From: Rubellimicrobium aerolatum
GTDB taxonomy: Bacteria; Pseudomonadota; Alphaproteobacteria; Rhodobacterales; Rhodobacteraceae
Reading direction: 5' to 3'
Assembly (NCBI RefSeq): GCF_017872975.1
Contig: NZ_JAGGJP010000003.1
Location: 1-64,000, forward strand
DNA: 64,000 nucleotides
Positions 20,970 through 32,062 of this stretch are shown here, piece by piece. The notes beneath the pieces are model-generated. The model was not told the origin of the DNA. It saw nothing but the letters and a program-made list of their open reading frames with translations, and searched no databases. The translations under genes were made by a program, and so were the position numbers. Positions within the stretch are counted from its first letter, which is position 1. Every line of letters begins with the position of its first letter.

Positions 20970-23933
20970 TCAGAACAGCAGGATGTCGGCGCTGGTCACG
21001 CTCGCCTTGCCCTGGAGGTCGGCCAGGAGGGTCAGCTTCCCCGCCGCAGCGCCGTTGGCGTCGAACCAGAGCGTCCGGTCGGTGGTGCGGAAGATGAAGT
21101 GGTCGTCGGCATCCTGCGCGCGGTTGTCCGCGCGGACGCGGAACTCCGACGCGGGCAGCCGGCCTTCGTCAAGGCCGGCCCCGAAACCCGAGGCGTCGAT
21201 GCGGAACAGGTCGTCGTCGCGAAAATCCGTGATGACGTCGCCCCCCTCGCTCGGCCGGAGGAACAGGAAGGCGTCGTCGCCCGCGCCGCCCGTCAGGCTG
21301 TCCTTGCCGGGGCCACCCTGGAGTCGGTCGTCGCCCGCCCCGCCGATCAGGATGTCCCTTCCGTCCATTCCCTTGAGCAGGTTGCTCGACCCATTGCCGG
21401 TGATGCGGTTGCCCAAGGCGTTGCCGGTCCCGCCGATCCGGCCCGCGCCGGTCAGCAGCAGGTTCTCGATCTCGGCGGGCAGCGTGACGGCGACGCTGGA
21501 CCGGACCTGATCCGTCCCGCCGCCCCGCGCCTCGACTACGGCGTCGCGCGCGTCCCCGAGCAGGTAGAGGTCGTCGCCCGCGCCCCCGTCGAGCCGGTCC
21601 GTTCCGGTCCCGCCATCGAGGATGTCGGCCCCGCCCCCGCCGATCAGCACGTCGTCGGCGCCGGCCCCGGACAGCGCGTCGCCGCCCGCGCCGCCCACCA
21701 GGGTGTTCGCCCGGTCGTCCCCCGACAGGACCTCGGTCCCAAGGTCGGCCACGGCGATGACGAAGGTCCGAAGCGTCGCGCCTCCGCGACCGTCCTCCAC
21801 GAGCACCTGCACCTGATGGGAGGCCTGCTGCTCGAAGTCGAGGCGGAGCCCGTCGGCCACCACGATCCGCGCGCCGGACAGGGCGAAGCGGCCGTCCGCC
21901 CCGTCGACCAACCGGTAGGTCAGCGCGTCCCCATCCGCGTCCCCCGCCGCAAGCACCCCCGCCACGGTGCCCGCCCCCGCCGCCTCGACCACCGGCCCGC
22001 CGTCCAGGTTCGGCGTCCCCGGCGCGTCGTTCACCGCCGCCACGGTCAGCCGGAACGTGGCCTGCGCCGTCAGCGCCCCGTCGAAGGCGACCACCCGCAA
22101 GTCGATCGCTCCGGTCCAGTTCGCGGGCGGCGTGCCCGAGAATCGCCGCGCCGCCGCGTCGAACCCCATCCAAGCGGGCAGCGCCGCCCCGTCGGACAGG
22201 CTGGCGGCATAGGCCAGCGCGTCGCCGTCGATGTCCGAGAAAGCCGGGACCGTGAAGCTCCAGGCCGTGTCCTCCGCGACGCCCTGGTTGGCGAGGATCG
22301 GCGCCACCGGCGCGTGGTTCTCGACCATGACCGCCCCCGGGTTCCAGCCCTGGGCGAGGTTGTCGGACGTCAGGGCGGCGGCGACGGTGCCCTCGAGCAC
22401 CAGCACCGTCCGCCAATGCACGCCCGTTCCGGTCGGATCGACCCGAAGCTCGGCCTGCGGGCCCGACTGCACCCAGAGCAGGCACCCGGTCAGGAAAGGG
22501 TTCGCGCCGGCCGCATGGTTCTCAAGCTCCGCCACGAGGTCGGCGAGGTCGATCACGTCCCCGCCCGCGCCCGCCGTGAAGTCCGTGATCCGGTCCGCCG
22601 GGTCCGCGAAGATCAACTCGATCTGGTTGTCGGTCTCCAGGTCCCAGCCCCAGTCCCGCGTCCAGCCCCAAGCCAGGTGATAGGTGTCCCGCCCCGCCCC
22701 GCCAGTAAAAAGCTCGCCCGCCGCGTCGGCGTCGGACACTTCCCAGAAGTGGTCGGCCCCGGCCTCGCCCCAAAGCCGATCCACCCCCGCGCCGCCATAG
22801 AGATGATCGGCCCCGTCCCCGCCGACCAGCGTGTCCGCGCCGGCCCCGCCCCGCAGGAGGTCATCGCCGCCCTGCGCCTGCAAGATGTCGGCCCCGCCCG
22901 TGCCCTCCAGATGCCGCCCCTTGCGGAGGGGGGTCCAGGGCGGCGTAAAGTTGTCCGCCGTCAGGTCCGCGATGCCCAGACCCTCCAGCATCAGGAGAGC
23001 CGTCCAGACCCGCGAGGAGGCGCCGCCCGTGGCGACCATGAGCTCGGCCCCCGCGTCGGTCTGGAACAGCGCCAGCCGATCGGAGCCCAGGAGGTCCGTC
23101 CCCAGCGTCAACGTCAGGTCGATCAGATCGATCAGGTCCCCGCCCGCGCCCGCCGAGAAGTCCGTCACATGGTCGGCCACCGGCACGTCATTGCCCATCC
23201 ATGTCCAGACGAGGCCATAGGCGTCGCGCCCCGCCCCGCCCGTCAGCACGTCGGCGGCCACGTCCTGCGACACCGCGCGGAAGCGGTCGTCGCCCGCCCC
23301 GCCCGACAGACGGTCCAGGCCGAGTCCGCCGAACAGCGAATCGTTGCCGTCCCCGCCGTCGAGGGTGTCGTTCCCGTCTTGGCCGTCCAGCCAGTCCGCG
23401 CCGGTCCCGCCGGCGATGATGTCGTTGCCGTAGCCGCCCCAGATCGAATCGTTGCCGGTCAGCCCGCTGATGTCGTCGTCGTTGGGCGTGCCTGCCAGCG
23501 TGTCATTGATGAGCGACAGCGTGCGGTCGCCCAGGATCGTGTCGCCCAGGCCGGTCGGGCTCCAGATCGGGCTGAAGTTGGCGCCGGTCAGGTCGCTGGC
23601 CTGGATGCCGTCCAGCACCAGCAGCGGCTGCCAGTTCGAGCCCGTCCCCCAGGCGTCCACCTGCAGCTCGGCGTCCGCGCCGACCTGCACCCAGCGCAGA
23701 TACCCGACCAGGAAAGGGTTGTCCGCGTTCTGATGGCCGACGAACTGCGTCAGCAGGTTCGAGAGGTCGATCATGTCGCCCCCCGCGCCTGTCGTGAAGC
23801 CGGCCACGCGATCGGCGATGTTGCCCGCCCCGCGCGTCCAGTCGATGACGAAGGACTCGCGCCCCGCGCCCCCGGTCAGGAGGTCGAGGCTTCCATCGCT
23901 GGACACCCCATGATGCTGGATCTGCACCGTCAT
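20970..23933 (-). CDS. RTX calcium-binding protein, probable type I secretion substrate
   Basis: About 987 residues with no signal peptide. Three blocks of glycine-rich nonapeptide repeats (GGAGADTLVGGDGADHL type) bind calcium in this family. Between them lie three copies of a roughly 100-residue module (TDFxAGAGGDxIDLxDL ... AEL.V ... LLVLEGI...LT.DNF.P.W.P) that resembles the C-terminal targeting domain of some type I substrates. Residues about 520-720 hold Ig/cadherin-like domains (FSDIDGDALAYAASLS, GTPPANWTG). The C-terminus ends in hydrophobic ADILLF. A GTG at 23948 is an alternative start. No type I exporter genes are nearby. It is likely a surface or matrix protein. Confidence 0.85.
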   Translation of the reverse strand: MTVQIQHHGVSSDGSLDLLTGGAGRESFVIDWTRGAGNIADRVAGFTTGAGGDMIDLSNLLTQFVGHQNADNPFLVGYLRWVQVGADAELQVDAWGTGSNWQPLLVLDGIQASDLTGANFSPIWSPTGLGDTILGDRTLSLINDTLAGTPNDDDISGLTGNDSIWGGYGNDIIAGGTGADWLDGQDGNDTLDGGDGNDSLFGGLGLDRLSGGAGDDRFRAVSQDVAADVLTGGAGRDAYGLVWTWMGNDVPVADHVTDFSAGAGGDLIDLIDLTLTLGTDLLGSDRLALFQTDAGAELMVATGGASSRVWTALLMLEGLGIADLTADNFTPPWTPLRKGRHLEGTGGADILQAQGGDDLLRGGAGADTLVGGDGADHLYGGAGVDRLWGEAGADHFWEVSDADAAGELFTGGAGRDTYHLAWGWTRDWGWDLETDNQIELIFADPADRITDFTAGAGGDVIDLADLVAELENHAAGANPFLTGCLLWVQSGPQAELRVDPTGTGVHWRTVLVLEGTVAAALTSDNLAQGWNPGAVMVENHAPVAPILANQGVAEDTAWSFTVPAFSDIDGDALAYAASLSDGAALPAWMGFDAAARRFSGTPPANWTGAIDLRVVAFDGALTAQATFRLTVAAVNDAPGTPNLDGGPVVEAAGAGTVAGVLAAGDADGDALTYRLVDGADGRFALSGARIVVADGLRLDFEQQASHQVQVLVEDGRGGATLRTFVIAVADLGTEVLSGDDRANTLVGGAGGDALSGAGADDVLIGGGGADILDGGTGTDRLDGGAGDDLYLLGDARDAVVEARGGGTDQVRSSVAVTLPAEIENLLLTGAGRIGGTGNALGNRITGNGSSNLLKGMDGRDILIGGAGDDRLQGGPGKDSLTGGAGDDAFLFLRPSEGGDVITDFRDDDLFRIDASGFGAGLDEGRLPASEFRVRADNRAQDADDHFIFRTTDRTLWFDANGAAAGKLTLLADLQGKASVTSADILLF

Positions 23934-24080
23934 GTCGTGGCCCGTCACCTTCCCGTGCTGGGAGGGCCGGAGCCTCGCGATCCCACGGCGACGGCGTCGT
24001 CTGGCCGTCGTCGCGGCGCGAGCGCCCCGACCGAGGCCCGATCCTAGCCGACAAAGGGTAAACGTTTGCTTGACGGCACG

Positions 24081-24102
24081 CCCCCGGCCTCATGGCCGGG
24101 GG
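24081..24102 (-). terminator. Hairpin downstream of gyrB
   Basis: A nine-base-pair GC stem (cccccggcc / ggccggggg) with a TCAT loop, 22 bp after the gyrB stop on the minus strand. No clear U-tract follows, so termination strength is uncertain. Confidence 0.4.
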
Positions 24103-24123
24103 AGCGCGGATCTGGCTGGCGCG

Positions 24124-26620
<2,497 letters not shown>

Positions 26621-26676
26621 CCCTTGGCCCTTGCAAATATGGGGTTTCCCGGCCGGATTGCCACCCCCGGCGGGGG

Positions 26677-27297
26677 TCACAGGAAGGGGATCAGGAGCCC
26701 CACGCCGACCAGCAGCCCGCCCGCCGCGAAGGTGGTCCGCCGCACCGCCCCCGGCGAGGACAGGAGGGTCCGCGCCCGGTCCACGACCAGCGCCAGCCCC
26801 AGGTTGCCGAGGAGAGGGATCGTCCCCGACACGAGGAGGATCGCCGCGATGTCGGGGCCGCCCAGCCGCGTCACGTCGAAGAAGCCGGGCAGCATCCCCA
26901 TGTAGAACAGGATCGCCTTCGGGTTGCCCAGGATCGCCAGCACACCGGCCCCGAACCCCGCCCACATCCCTGGCCGCGTCAGCCGCGAATCGGCCCCGAG
27001 CGGCCGGCCCGCGCCCCGGATCACCAGCGCGCCCATGAGAACGAAAGTCCCTGCCGCGACCCATTTCAGCGCCGCAAGGAAGCCGCCCCAGACCGACAGG
27101 ACCCAGGTCACGCCCAGGATCGCGCAGAACGGCCACAGAAGGTCCCCGAGCGTCACCCCCACCGCGAGGGGCCACGCGCTTCGGAAGCCCCCCGCCAGCG
27201 TCCGCGCCGTCAGCGCCACCCAGACCGGCCCGGGCGTGAGCCACAGGAGCGCCACGGCAACCGCATAGAACCCCAGATCCGCAAGCGAGACGGTCAT
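26677..27297 (-). CDS. LysE-family amino-acid exporter
   Basis: 206 residues, very hydrophobic, with about six predicted membrane helices. The N-terminal FYAVAVALLWLTPGPVWVAL is the LysE/RhtB signature (LTPGP), and GNPKAILFYMGMLPGF is the second conserved block. It is an inner-membrane exporter of amino acids or related metabolites; the substrate is unknown. It overlaps the end of the VOC gene by four bases, so it is translated in the recF operon. A short GC palindrome sits over its stop codon (26663-26677). Confidence 0.85.
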   Translation of the reverse strand: MTVSLADLGFYAVAVALLWLTPGPVWVALTARTLAGGFRSAWPLAVGVTLGDLLWPFCAILGVTWVLSVWGGFLAALKWVAAGTFVLMGALVIRGAGRPLGADSRLTRPGMWAGFGAGVLAILGNPKAILFYMGMLPGFFDVTRLGGPDIAAILLVSGTIPLLGNLGLALVVDRARTLLSSPGAVRRTTFAAGGLLVGVGLLIPFL

Positions 27298-27740
27298 GGC
27301 GTCGGCAGCGTCAGGCTCCCGTCCTCGGCCAGTGGCCAGAACGGGTTCACCGCCAGTTCCCAGACATGGCCGTCCGGGTCGGCGAAATACCCCGAATAGC
27401 CGCCCCAGGACGTCGCCTGCGGAACCTTGATCGCCTTGGCTCCCGCCTGCATCGCCCGATGCCAGGCGGCGTCCACGTCCTCCTCCGCGCCGAAGTTCTG
27501 CGCCAGCGTCACCGCCCCCGTCCCCAGCTCGCCCACCGGCCGGTCCTGGTCGTCCGCGAGGTCTCCGAGCCCGAACAGCGCCAGCGCCGCCCCGTGCATC
27601 TGGTAGAACGAGATCCGCTCCGTCTCCTGCGCCGGCTGCCAGCCCAGCGCGCGATAGAAGGCCCGCGACCGCCCCAAGTCGCGCACCCCCAGCGTGACCA
27701 GGGTCACGCGCTGCTCGGGCAACAGATGGTGGCGGGTCAT
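27294..27740 (-). CDS. VOC (glyoxalase/bleomycin-resistance) family protein
   Basis: 148 residues with the paired beta-alpha-beta-beta-beta units of the vicinal oxygen chelate fold. VTLVTLGVRDLGRSRAFYRA opens the first half, and GYFADPDGHVWELAVNP near the end holds the second-half metal ligand (glutamate of WELA). The reaction is unknown. The start at 27740 follows GGAG and overlaps the recF stop (ATGA), so it is co-translated with recF, which is unusual company for this family. Confidence 0.85.
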   Translation of the reverse strand: MTRHHLLPEQRVTLVTLGVRDLGRSRAFYRALGWQPAQETERISFYQMHGAALALFGLGDLADDQDRPVGELGTGAVTLAQNFGAEEDVDAAWHRAMQAGAKAIKVPQATSWGGYSGYFADPDGHVWELAVNPFWPLAEDGSLTLPTP

Positions 27741-28843
27741 GGTGGGCTCCGTTCCTGCAAGATGCTGACGCCGCCCTCCTCGGCGGCCTCCCAATACTGC
27801 GCCCGCGCGCCCAGTTCCGCAAACAGCGCGGGCTCCGTCCCGGTCAGGAAGGCCTGCAACCCCAGCCCGCAGACCTCGTCATAAAGCGCCGCGCGCCGGC
27901 CGGGGTCGAGATGCGCCGCCACCTCGTCCAGCAGCAGGACCGGCGCGGTGCCGTCCTCCTCCAGCGCGCGGGCGTTGGCGAGGATCAGCGACACCAGCAG
28001 CGCCTTCTGCTCCCCCGTGGAGCAGTCGCGCGCCGCGACGCCCTTGGCCGTCCACAGGGCGTCGAGGTCGGCGCGATGCGGCCCCAGCAGGCTCCGCCCC
28101 GCCGCCATGTCGCGCCAGCGCCCGCGTTCGAGGGCCTGCGCGAACAAGGCCTCCGTCTCCGGCAGCGGCTCCTCGGGGTAGACGATGGCGAGCGTCGCCG
28201 CCGGAAACGCCGTCTCGGCCCGCGCCTGCGCCGCCATCAGCCGGCCCAGCGTCGCGTCGCGGTTCCCCGCCAGCCGCATCCCCGCCTCGGCCATCTGCCC
28301 TTCCAGCGCCCCATACCAATGCCCATCCCGCGAGCCATCCTTCAGCAGCCGGTTCCTCTCCCGCATCGCCTTCTCGTAGGCCAGCGCCGCCTCCCCGTGG
28401 TCGGGGAACAGGCTCAGGCAGGCCCGGTCGAGGAATCGCCGCCGACCCTCCGCCCCTTCCAGCCACAGCCGGTCCATCGCCGGCACCAGCCAGAGCACCG
28501 GAATCAGCCGCGCGAGGTCGAGCTGCGGCGCGCTCTTGCCGTCGATCCGCACGGTCCTAGGCTCGCCCGGATGGGCCTGGGTCTCGACCTCGCGGACCGC
28601 GCCCGGCATATCCAGCGTCGCCGCCACCCTCCAGCCGACGCCCTCGGCCCGCCGCCCGACCTCCTCGGCCCCCGCGCGACGCAAGCCCCGTCCCGGCGAC
28701 AGAAAGGACACCGCCTCCAGCAGGTTCGTCTTGCCCGACCCATTCGCGCCCCAAAGCGCCACGGGCCGCCCGTCGAAGGCCAGCCGCGCCCGCGCGTGGC
28801 TGCGGAACTGCGACAGCGCGAGGTGCTGGACGTGCGGCCTCAC
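27737..28843 (-). CDS. recF: DNA replication and repair protein RecF
   Basis: 368 residues, near the family length. Walker A is LWGANGSGKTNLLEA at about residue 30, the signature region CSTGEQKALLVSLILA, and Walker B is VLLLDEVAAHLD. It loads RecA at gaps with RecO and RecR. I chose the GTG at 28843, which overlaps the dnaN stop (GTGA) and begins VRPHVQHLALSQFRSH; this fits coupled translation and the family's short N-terminus. Confidence 0.95.
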   Translation of the reverse strand: MRPHVQHLALSQFRSHARARLAFDGRPVALWGANGSGKTNLLEAVSFLSPGRGLRRAGAEEVGRRAEGVGWRVAATLDMPGAVREVETQAHPGEPRTVRIDGKSAPQLDLARLIPVLWLVPAMDRLWLEGAEGRRRFLDRACLSLFPDHGEAALAYEKAMRERNRLLKDGSRDGHWYGALEGQMAEAGMRLAGNRDATLGRLMAAQARAETAFPAATLAIVYPEEPLPETEALFAQALERGRWRDMAAGRSLLGPHRADLDALWTAKGVAARDCSTGEQKALLVSLILANARALEEDGTAPVLLLDEVAAHLDPGRRAALYDEVCGLGLQAFLTGTEPALFAELGARAQYWEAAEEGGVSILQERSPP

Positions 28844-29961
28844 ACCCGCATCGGCATCACGACATAGAGCGCGGACAGGTCGTCGCCCTCGCGCATCACA
28901 GTCGGGTCGCCCGAGGAGTTGAACAGGAACACCGCGTTCTCGCGGTCCACCTGATGGGCGATCTCCAGCAGGTATTTCGCGTTGAAGCCGATCTCCAGCC
29001 GCTCGTCCCCGTAGGCCACGGCCAGCTCCTCCTCGGCGGTGCCCTGGTCCGGGGCGTTCACCGACAGGATCAGCCGGTCCTCGTCGAGGTTCAGCTTCAC
29101 CGCGCGCGACCGTTCCGACGACACCGTGGCCACCCGGTCCACGGCGCGGGCGAACTCCTTGGCGTCCACCTCCAGCCGCCGGGCGTTGGCCTGCGGAATG
29201 ACGCGGGTGTAATCCGGGAAGGTGCCGTCGATCACCTTCGAGGTCAGCGTGAGGCTCGGCGTCTCGAAGCGGATCTTGGTGTCCGAGACCGAGACCTTGA
29301 TGACCGCCTCGTCGTCGTCGAGCAGCTTGCGCAGCTCCGCCACCGTCTTGCGGGGCACGATCACGCCCGGCATCCCGTCCGCGCCCTCGGGCAGCTCCGC
29401 GTCGATTCGCGCCAGCCGATGCCCGTCGGTCGCCACGGCGCGAAGCACGCGCTTGCCATCCGCGCCGGCGGACACATGGAAATAGACCCCGTTCAGGTAA
29501 TACCGCGTCTCCTCGGTCGAGATCGCGAACTTCGACTTGTCGAACAGCCGCCGCAGCAGCGGCGCGGGGGCCTCGAAGCTCGTGGTGTAGTCGGGCGAGG
29601 CCATCTGCGGGAAATCCTCGACCGGCAAGGTCGAGAGCTGGAACGTGGACCGCCCCGCCTCGATGGTCAGCCGCCCCGGCGCCCCTTGCGTGGACAGCGT
29701 CACCAGCGCCCCGTCGCCCAGCTTGCGCACGATCTCGTTCAGCATCAAGGCCGCCACGGTCGTCGCGCCCTTCTGCGCCACCTGCGCGGGCGCGCGGTCC
29801 ACCACCTCGACATCCAGATCGGTCGCGCGGAAGCGCACGCCGTCGCCTTCCGCCTCGATCAGCACGTTGGCGAGGATGGGAATCGTGTTCCGCCGCTCCA
29901 CCACCGACTGCGCCTGCGCCACGGCCTTGGAGAGAACGGCCCGTTCGATGCTGAATTTCAT
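28840..29961 (-). CDS. dnaN: DNA polymerase III beta sliding clamp
   Basis: 373 residues, three repeated clamp domains. The start MKFSIERAVLSKAVAQAQSV and the end ALYVVMPMRV (the canonical VMPMR tail) are diagnostic. It forms the ring that tethers polymerase III to DNA. It is separated from dnaA by 75 bp that include a promoter-like sequence, and it overlaps recF by four bases. Confidence 0.98.
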   Translation of the reverse strand: MKFSIERAVLSKAVAQAQSVVERRNTIPILANVLIEAEGDGVRFRATDLDVEVVDRAPAQVAQKGATTVAALMLNEIVRKLGDGALVTLSTQGAPGRLTIEAGRSTFQLSTLPVEDFPQMASPDYTTSFEAPAPLLRRLFDKSKFAISTEETRYYLNGVYFHVSAGADGKRVLRAVATDGHRLARIDAELPEGADGMPGVIVPRKTVAELRKLLDDDEAVIKVSVSDTKIRFETPSLTLTSKVIDGTFPDYTRVIPQANARRLEVDAKEFARAVDRVATVSSERSRAVKLNLDEDRLILSVNAPDQGTAEEELAVAYGDERLEIGFNAKYLLEIAHQVDRENAVFLFNSSGDPTVMREGDDLSALYVVMPMRV

Positions 29962-30001
29962 ATGCTCTCTCCCCCGTCATGCCCCGTTCGCCGGGAGGCG
30001 A

Positions 30002-30029
30002 ACCCTATCCGTTTCCCTGCCCTTCTCAA
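30002..30029 (-). promoter_or_regulatory. Promoter-like sequence and hairpin upstream of dnaN
   Basis: Minus strand: TTGAGA, 16-base spacer, TAGGGT. Just downstream, 29986-30003 forms a seven-base-pair hairpin (GTTCGCC / GGCGAAC, four-base loop) in the predicted leader. Either could modulate dnaN expression apart from dnaA. Confidence 0.4.
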
Positions 30030-30036
30030 GAGGGGA

Positions 30037-31434
30037 TCAGGACTCCAGCGCCCGCTTCAGCAGGTCGAGGTCGTCGGCGATCTGCGAGTCGGTGCCCAGC
30101 AGTTCCTCGATCTTGCGGACGCCGTGCATGATGGTCGTGTGGTCGCGCCCGCCGAAGCGCCGGCCGATGTCCGGCAGCGACCGGCTCGTCATGGTCTTGG
30201 ACAGGTACATCGCCACCTGACGCGGCCGGGCAAAGCTCCGCAGCCGCTTGGGCCCGATCAGGTCCGCAAGCCGGATGTGGTAATGCTCCGCCACCCGCCG
30301 CTGGATCTCCTCGATGGACACCTTGCGGTCCGACGCCCGCAGCACGTCCCCCAGGCAGTCGCGGGCGAGGTCCAGCGTGATCTCGCGACCCACAAGGCTC
30401 GCCTGCGCGCAGAGCCGGGTCAGCGCCCCTTCCAGCACCCGCAGGTTCGAGGTCACGCGCGCCGCGAGGAAGTCGAGCACCCCGTCCGCGATCCGCAAGG
30501 AGGGGTCCGCCGCCCGCGCTGCCGCCACCTTGGATTGCAGCACGCCCAGCCGCAATTCATAGTCGGCCGGGTTCACCTGCACCACCAGCCCCGACTGGAG
30601 CCGCGAGGTCACCCGCTCCTCCAGCGCCGCGATCTCCACGGGGGAGCGGTCGGCGGTCAGCACGATCTGCTTGCCCTGGTCCACCAGCGCGTTGAACGTG
30701 TGGAAGAACTCCTCCTGCGTGGAGTCCTTGCCGGCGATGAACTGGATGTCGTCCACCATCAGCACGTCCACCGCGCGGAAGACCTGCTTGAAATCCATCA
30801 TCTTGCGGTCGCGCAGCGCGGTCACGAAGCGGATCATGAACTGCTCGGCCGAGAGATACAGCACCCGCGTCTGCGGCCGCCGCGCCCGCATCTCGTGGGC
30901 GATGGCCTGCATGAGGTGGGTCTTGCCCAGGCCCACGCCGCCATGAAGGAACAGGGGATTGAACCCCACCGCGTTGCCCTCGGCGATGCGGCGGGCGGCG
31001 GCGTAGGCCAGCTCGTTCGACTTGCCGACCACGAAGCGGTCGAAGACCAGCCGCGGGTCGAGCCGCATCGCCTCCTCGGCGGGCTCGGCCTGCGGCGCGG
31101 GGGCCGGGGCGACCGGCGCGGCGGCGGCGGCCTGCGGCGCCACCCGGCCTTGCGGCGCGAAGACGAGCCGGCTCGACGGCGCGCCGGCCTCGGCCAGCGC
31201 CGCCAGGATCGCGTCCTGGAAATTGCGGGCGACGTAGGAGCCCAGGAAGGCCGTCGGCACCGTCAGGGTCGCCACGCCCTCCTCGACCGAGGCGAGGCGC
31301 AAGGGCGCGATCCAGCTTTGGAAGCTGCCCGCGCCCACCCGCTCCCGCAGGGTCGCCCGGACCCGGCCCCAGAGGGCGTCCACGCCCTCCGCGCTGTCCG
31401 CGTGGATCGTTCCGAAGCCCGCGCCGTCCGCCAT
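30037..31434 (-). CDS. dnaA: Chromosomal replication initiator DnaA
   Basis: 465 residues. Domain I occupies the first 90 residues (DALWGRVRATLRERVGAGSF), followed by an alanine/proline linker. The AAA+ domain has Walker A FLHGGVGLGKTHLMQA and Walker B DVLMVDDIQFIAGK. The C-terminal helix-turn-helix carries GRRFGGRDHTTIMHGV, the DnaA-box signature. I chose the ATG at 31434; the frame stays open upstream but is not family-like. It begins 629 bp from rpsT, across a region dense in GANTC sites. Confidence 0.97.
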   Translation of the reverse strand: MADGAGFGTIHADSAEGVDALWGRVRATLRERVGAGSFQSWIAPLRLASVEEGVATLTVPTAFLGSYVARNFQDAILAALAEAGAPSSRLVFAPQGRVAPQAAAAAPVAPAPAPQAEPAEEAMRLDPRLVFDRFVVGKSNELAYAAARRIAEGNAVGFNPLFLHGGVGLGKTHLMQAIAHEMRARRPQTRVLYLSAEQFMIRFVTALRDRKMMDFKQVFRAVDVLMVDDIQFIAGKDSTQEEFFHTFNALVDQGKQIVLTADRSPVEIAALEERVTSRLQSGLVVQVNPADYELRLGVLQSKVAAARAADPSLRIADGVLDFLAARVTSNLRVLEGALTRLCAQASLVGREITLDLARDCLGDVLRASDRKVSIEEIQRRVAEHYHIRLADLIGPKRLRSFARPRQVAMYLSKTMTSRSLPDIGRRFGGRDHTTIMHGVRKIEELLGTDSQIADDLDLLKRALES

Positions 31435-31812
31435 GTCATCGTCCTCGCATACGAACGGGCCACGTCGCCCGCCGGTCCCCCCAGGACCTCGCCTCGTTCC
31501 ACGCCCGAGACGTCCCCAGGGGATGATGCAAGGCACCGCGCCCGCCCCTTCGGACGGCGCACGGCAACGGGACCCGCGTGGCAGCGCGGACCCACCCTTC
31601 CCGACCAGCGCGACAGGATCACCCCGACCGGCCTGGCAGGGCCGACCCGGCGGCCCCGCGCCGCCCTGGCAGGGGCGGAGGATGCGGAGCCATGTCGCGC
31701 CAATCCCTTCATTCCCCCAGGAACGACCGGAATCGCAGGACTGAAGCTAGCAACTCCCCGGGGTCCCGCAACCGAACAACACGCTTGACGCCCGAGTCCC
31801 GGGACTCGAATC

Positions 31813-31829
31813 GTAACGCTTCCTTAACG
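31813..31829 (+). promoter_or_regulatory. CtrA-like box upstream of dnaA
   Basis: GTAA-CGCTTCC-TTAACG matches TTAA-N7-TTAA with one mismatch. It lies between GANTC sites at 31808 and 31829. In Caulobacter, CtrA binding at the origin silences replication; a similar role here is inference. Confidence 0.45.
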
Positions 31830-32000
31830 ACTCGTCCGACTCCTGAGGATTCAGCCGAGTCGCGTCACAGGCTTGTGACAGACTCGCCAAGGACTCGAAA
31901 TTTTTGTCCCCAGGCCCGGAACCCGCCCCGCCGCCCTCTGGACAAGCGCCCCGGCGCGAGTCCGCCGACCCACACCCCCGAGTCGCGCAATTCCTTGGAA

Positions 32001-32040
32001 ACAAAAGAAAAGGGGCGCATCCCCCGCGGGATGCGCCCCT
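32001..32040 (-). terminator. Rho-independent terminator of rpsT
   Basis: A 13-base-pair perfect stem (aggggcgcatccc / gggatgcgcccct, four-base loop, 32011-32040). On the minus strand it is followed by TTTTCTTTTGTTT. It lies 22 bp past the rpsT stop and insulates dnaA from rpsT. Confidence 0.9.
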
Positions 32041-32062
32041 TGATGCCGCGAGTCGCTGGGAC

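Noticed and set aside
31435-32062. Classical DnaA boxes (TTATCCACA-like) that would fix the origin
   Set aside because: None was found on either strand by eye, so I do not call this the replication origin outright.
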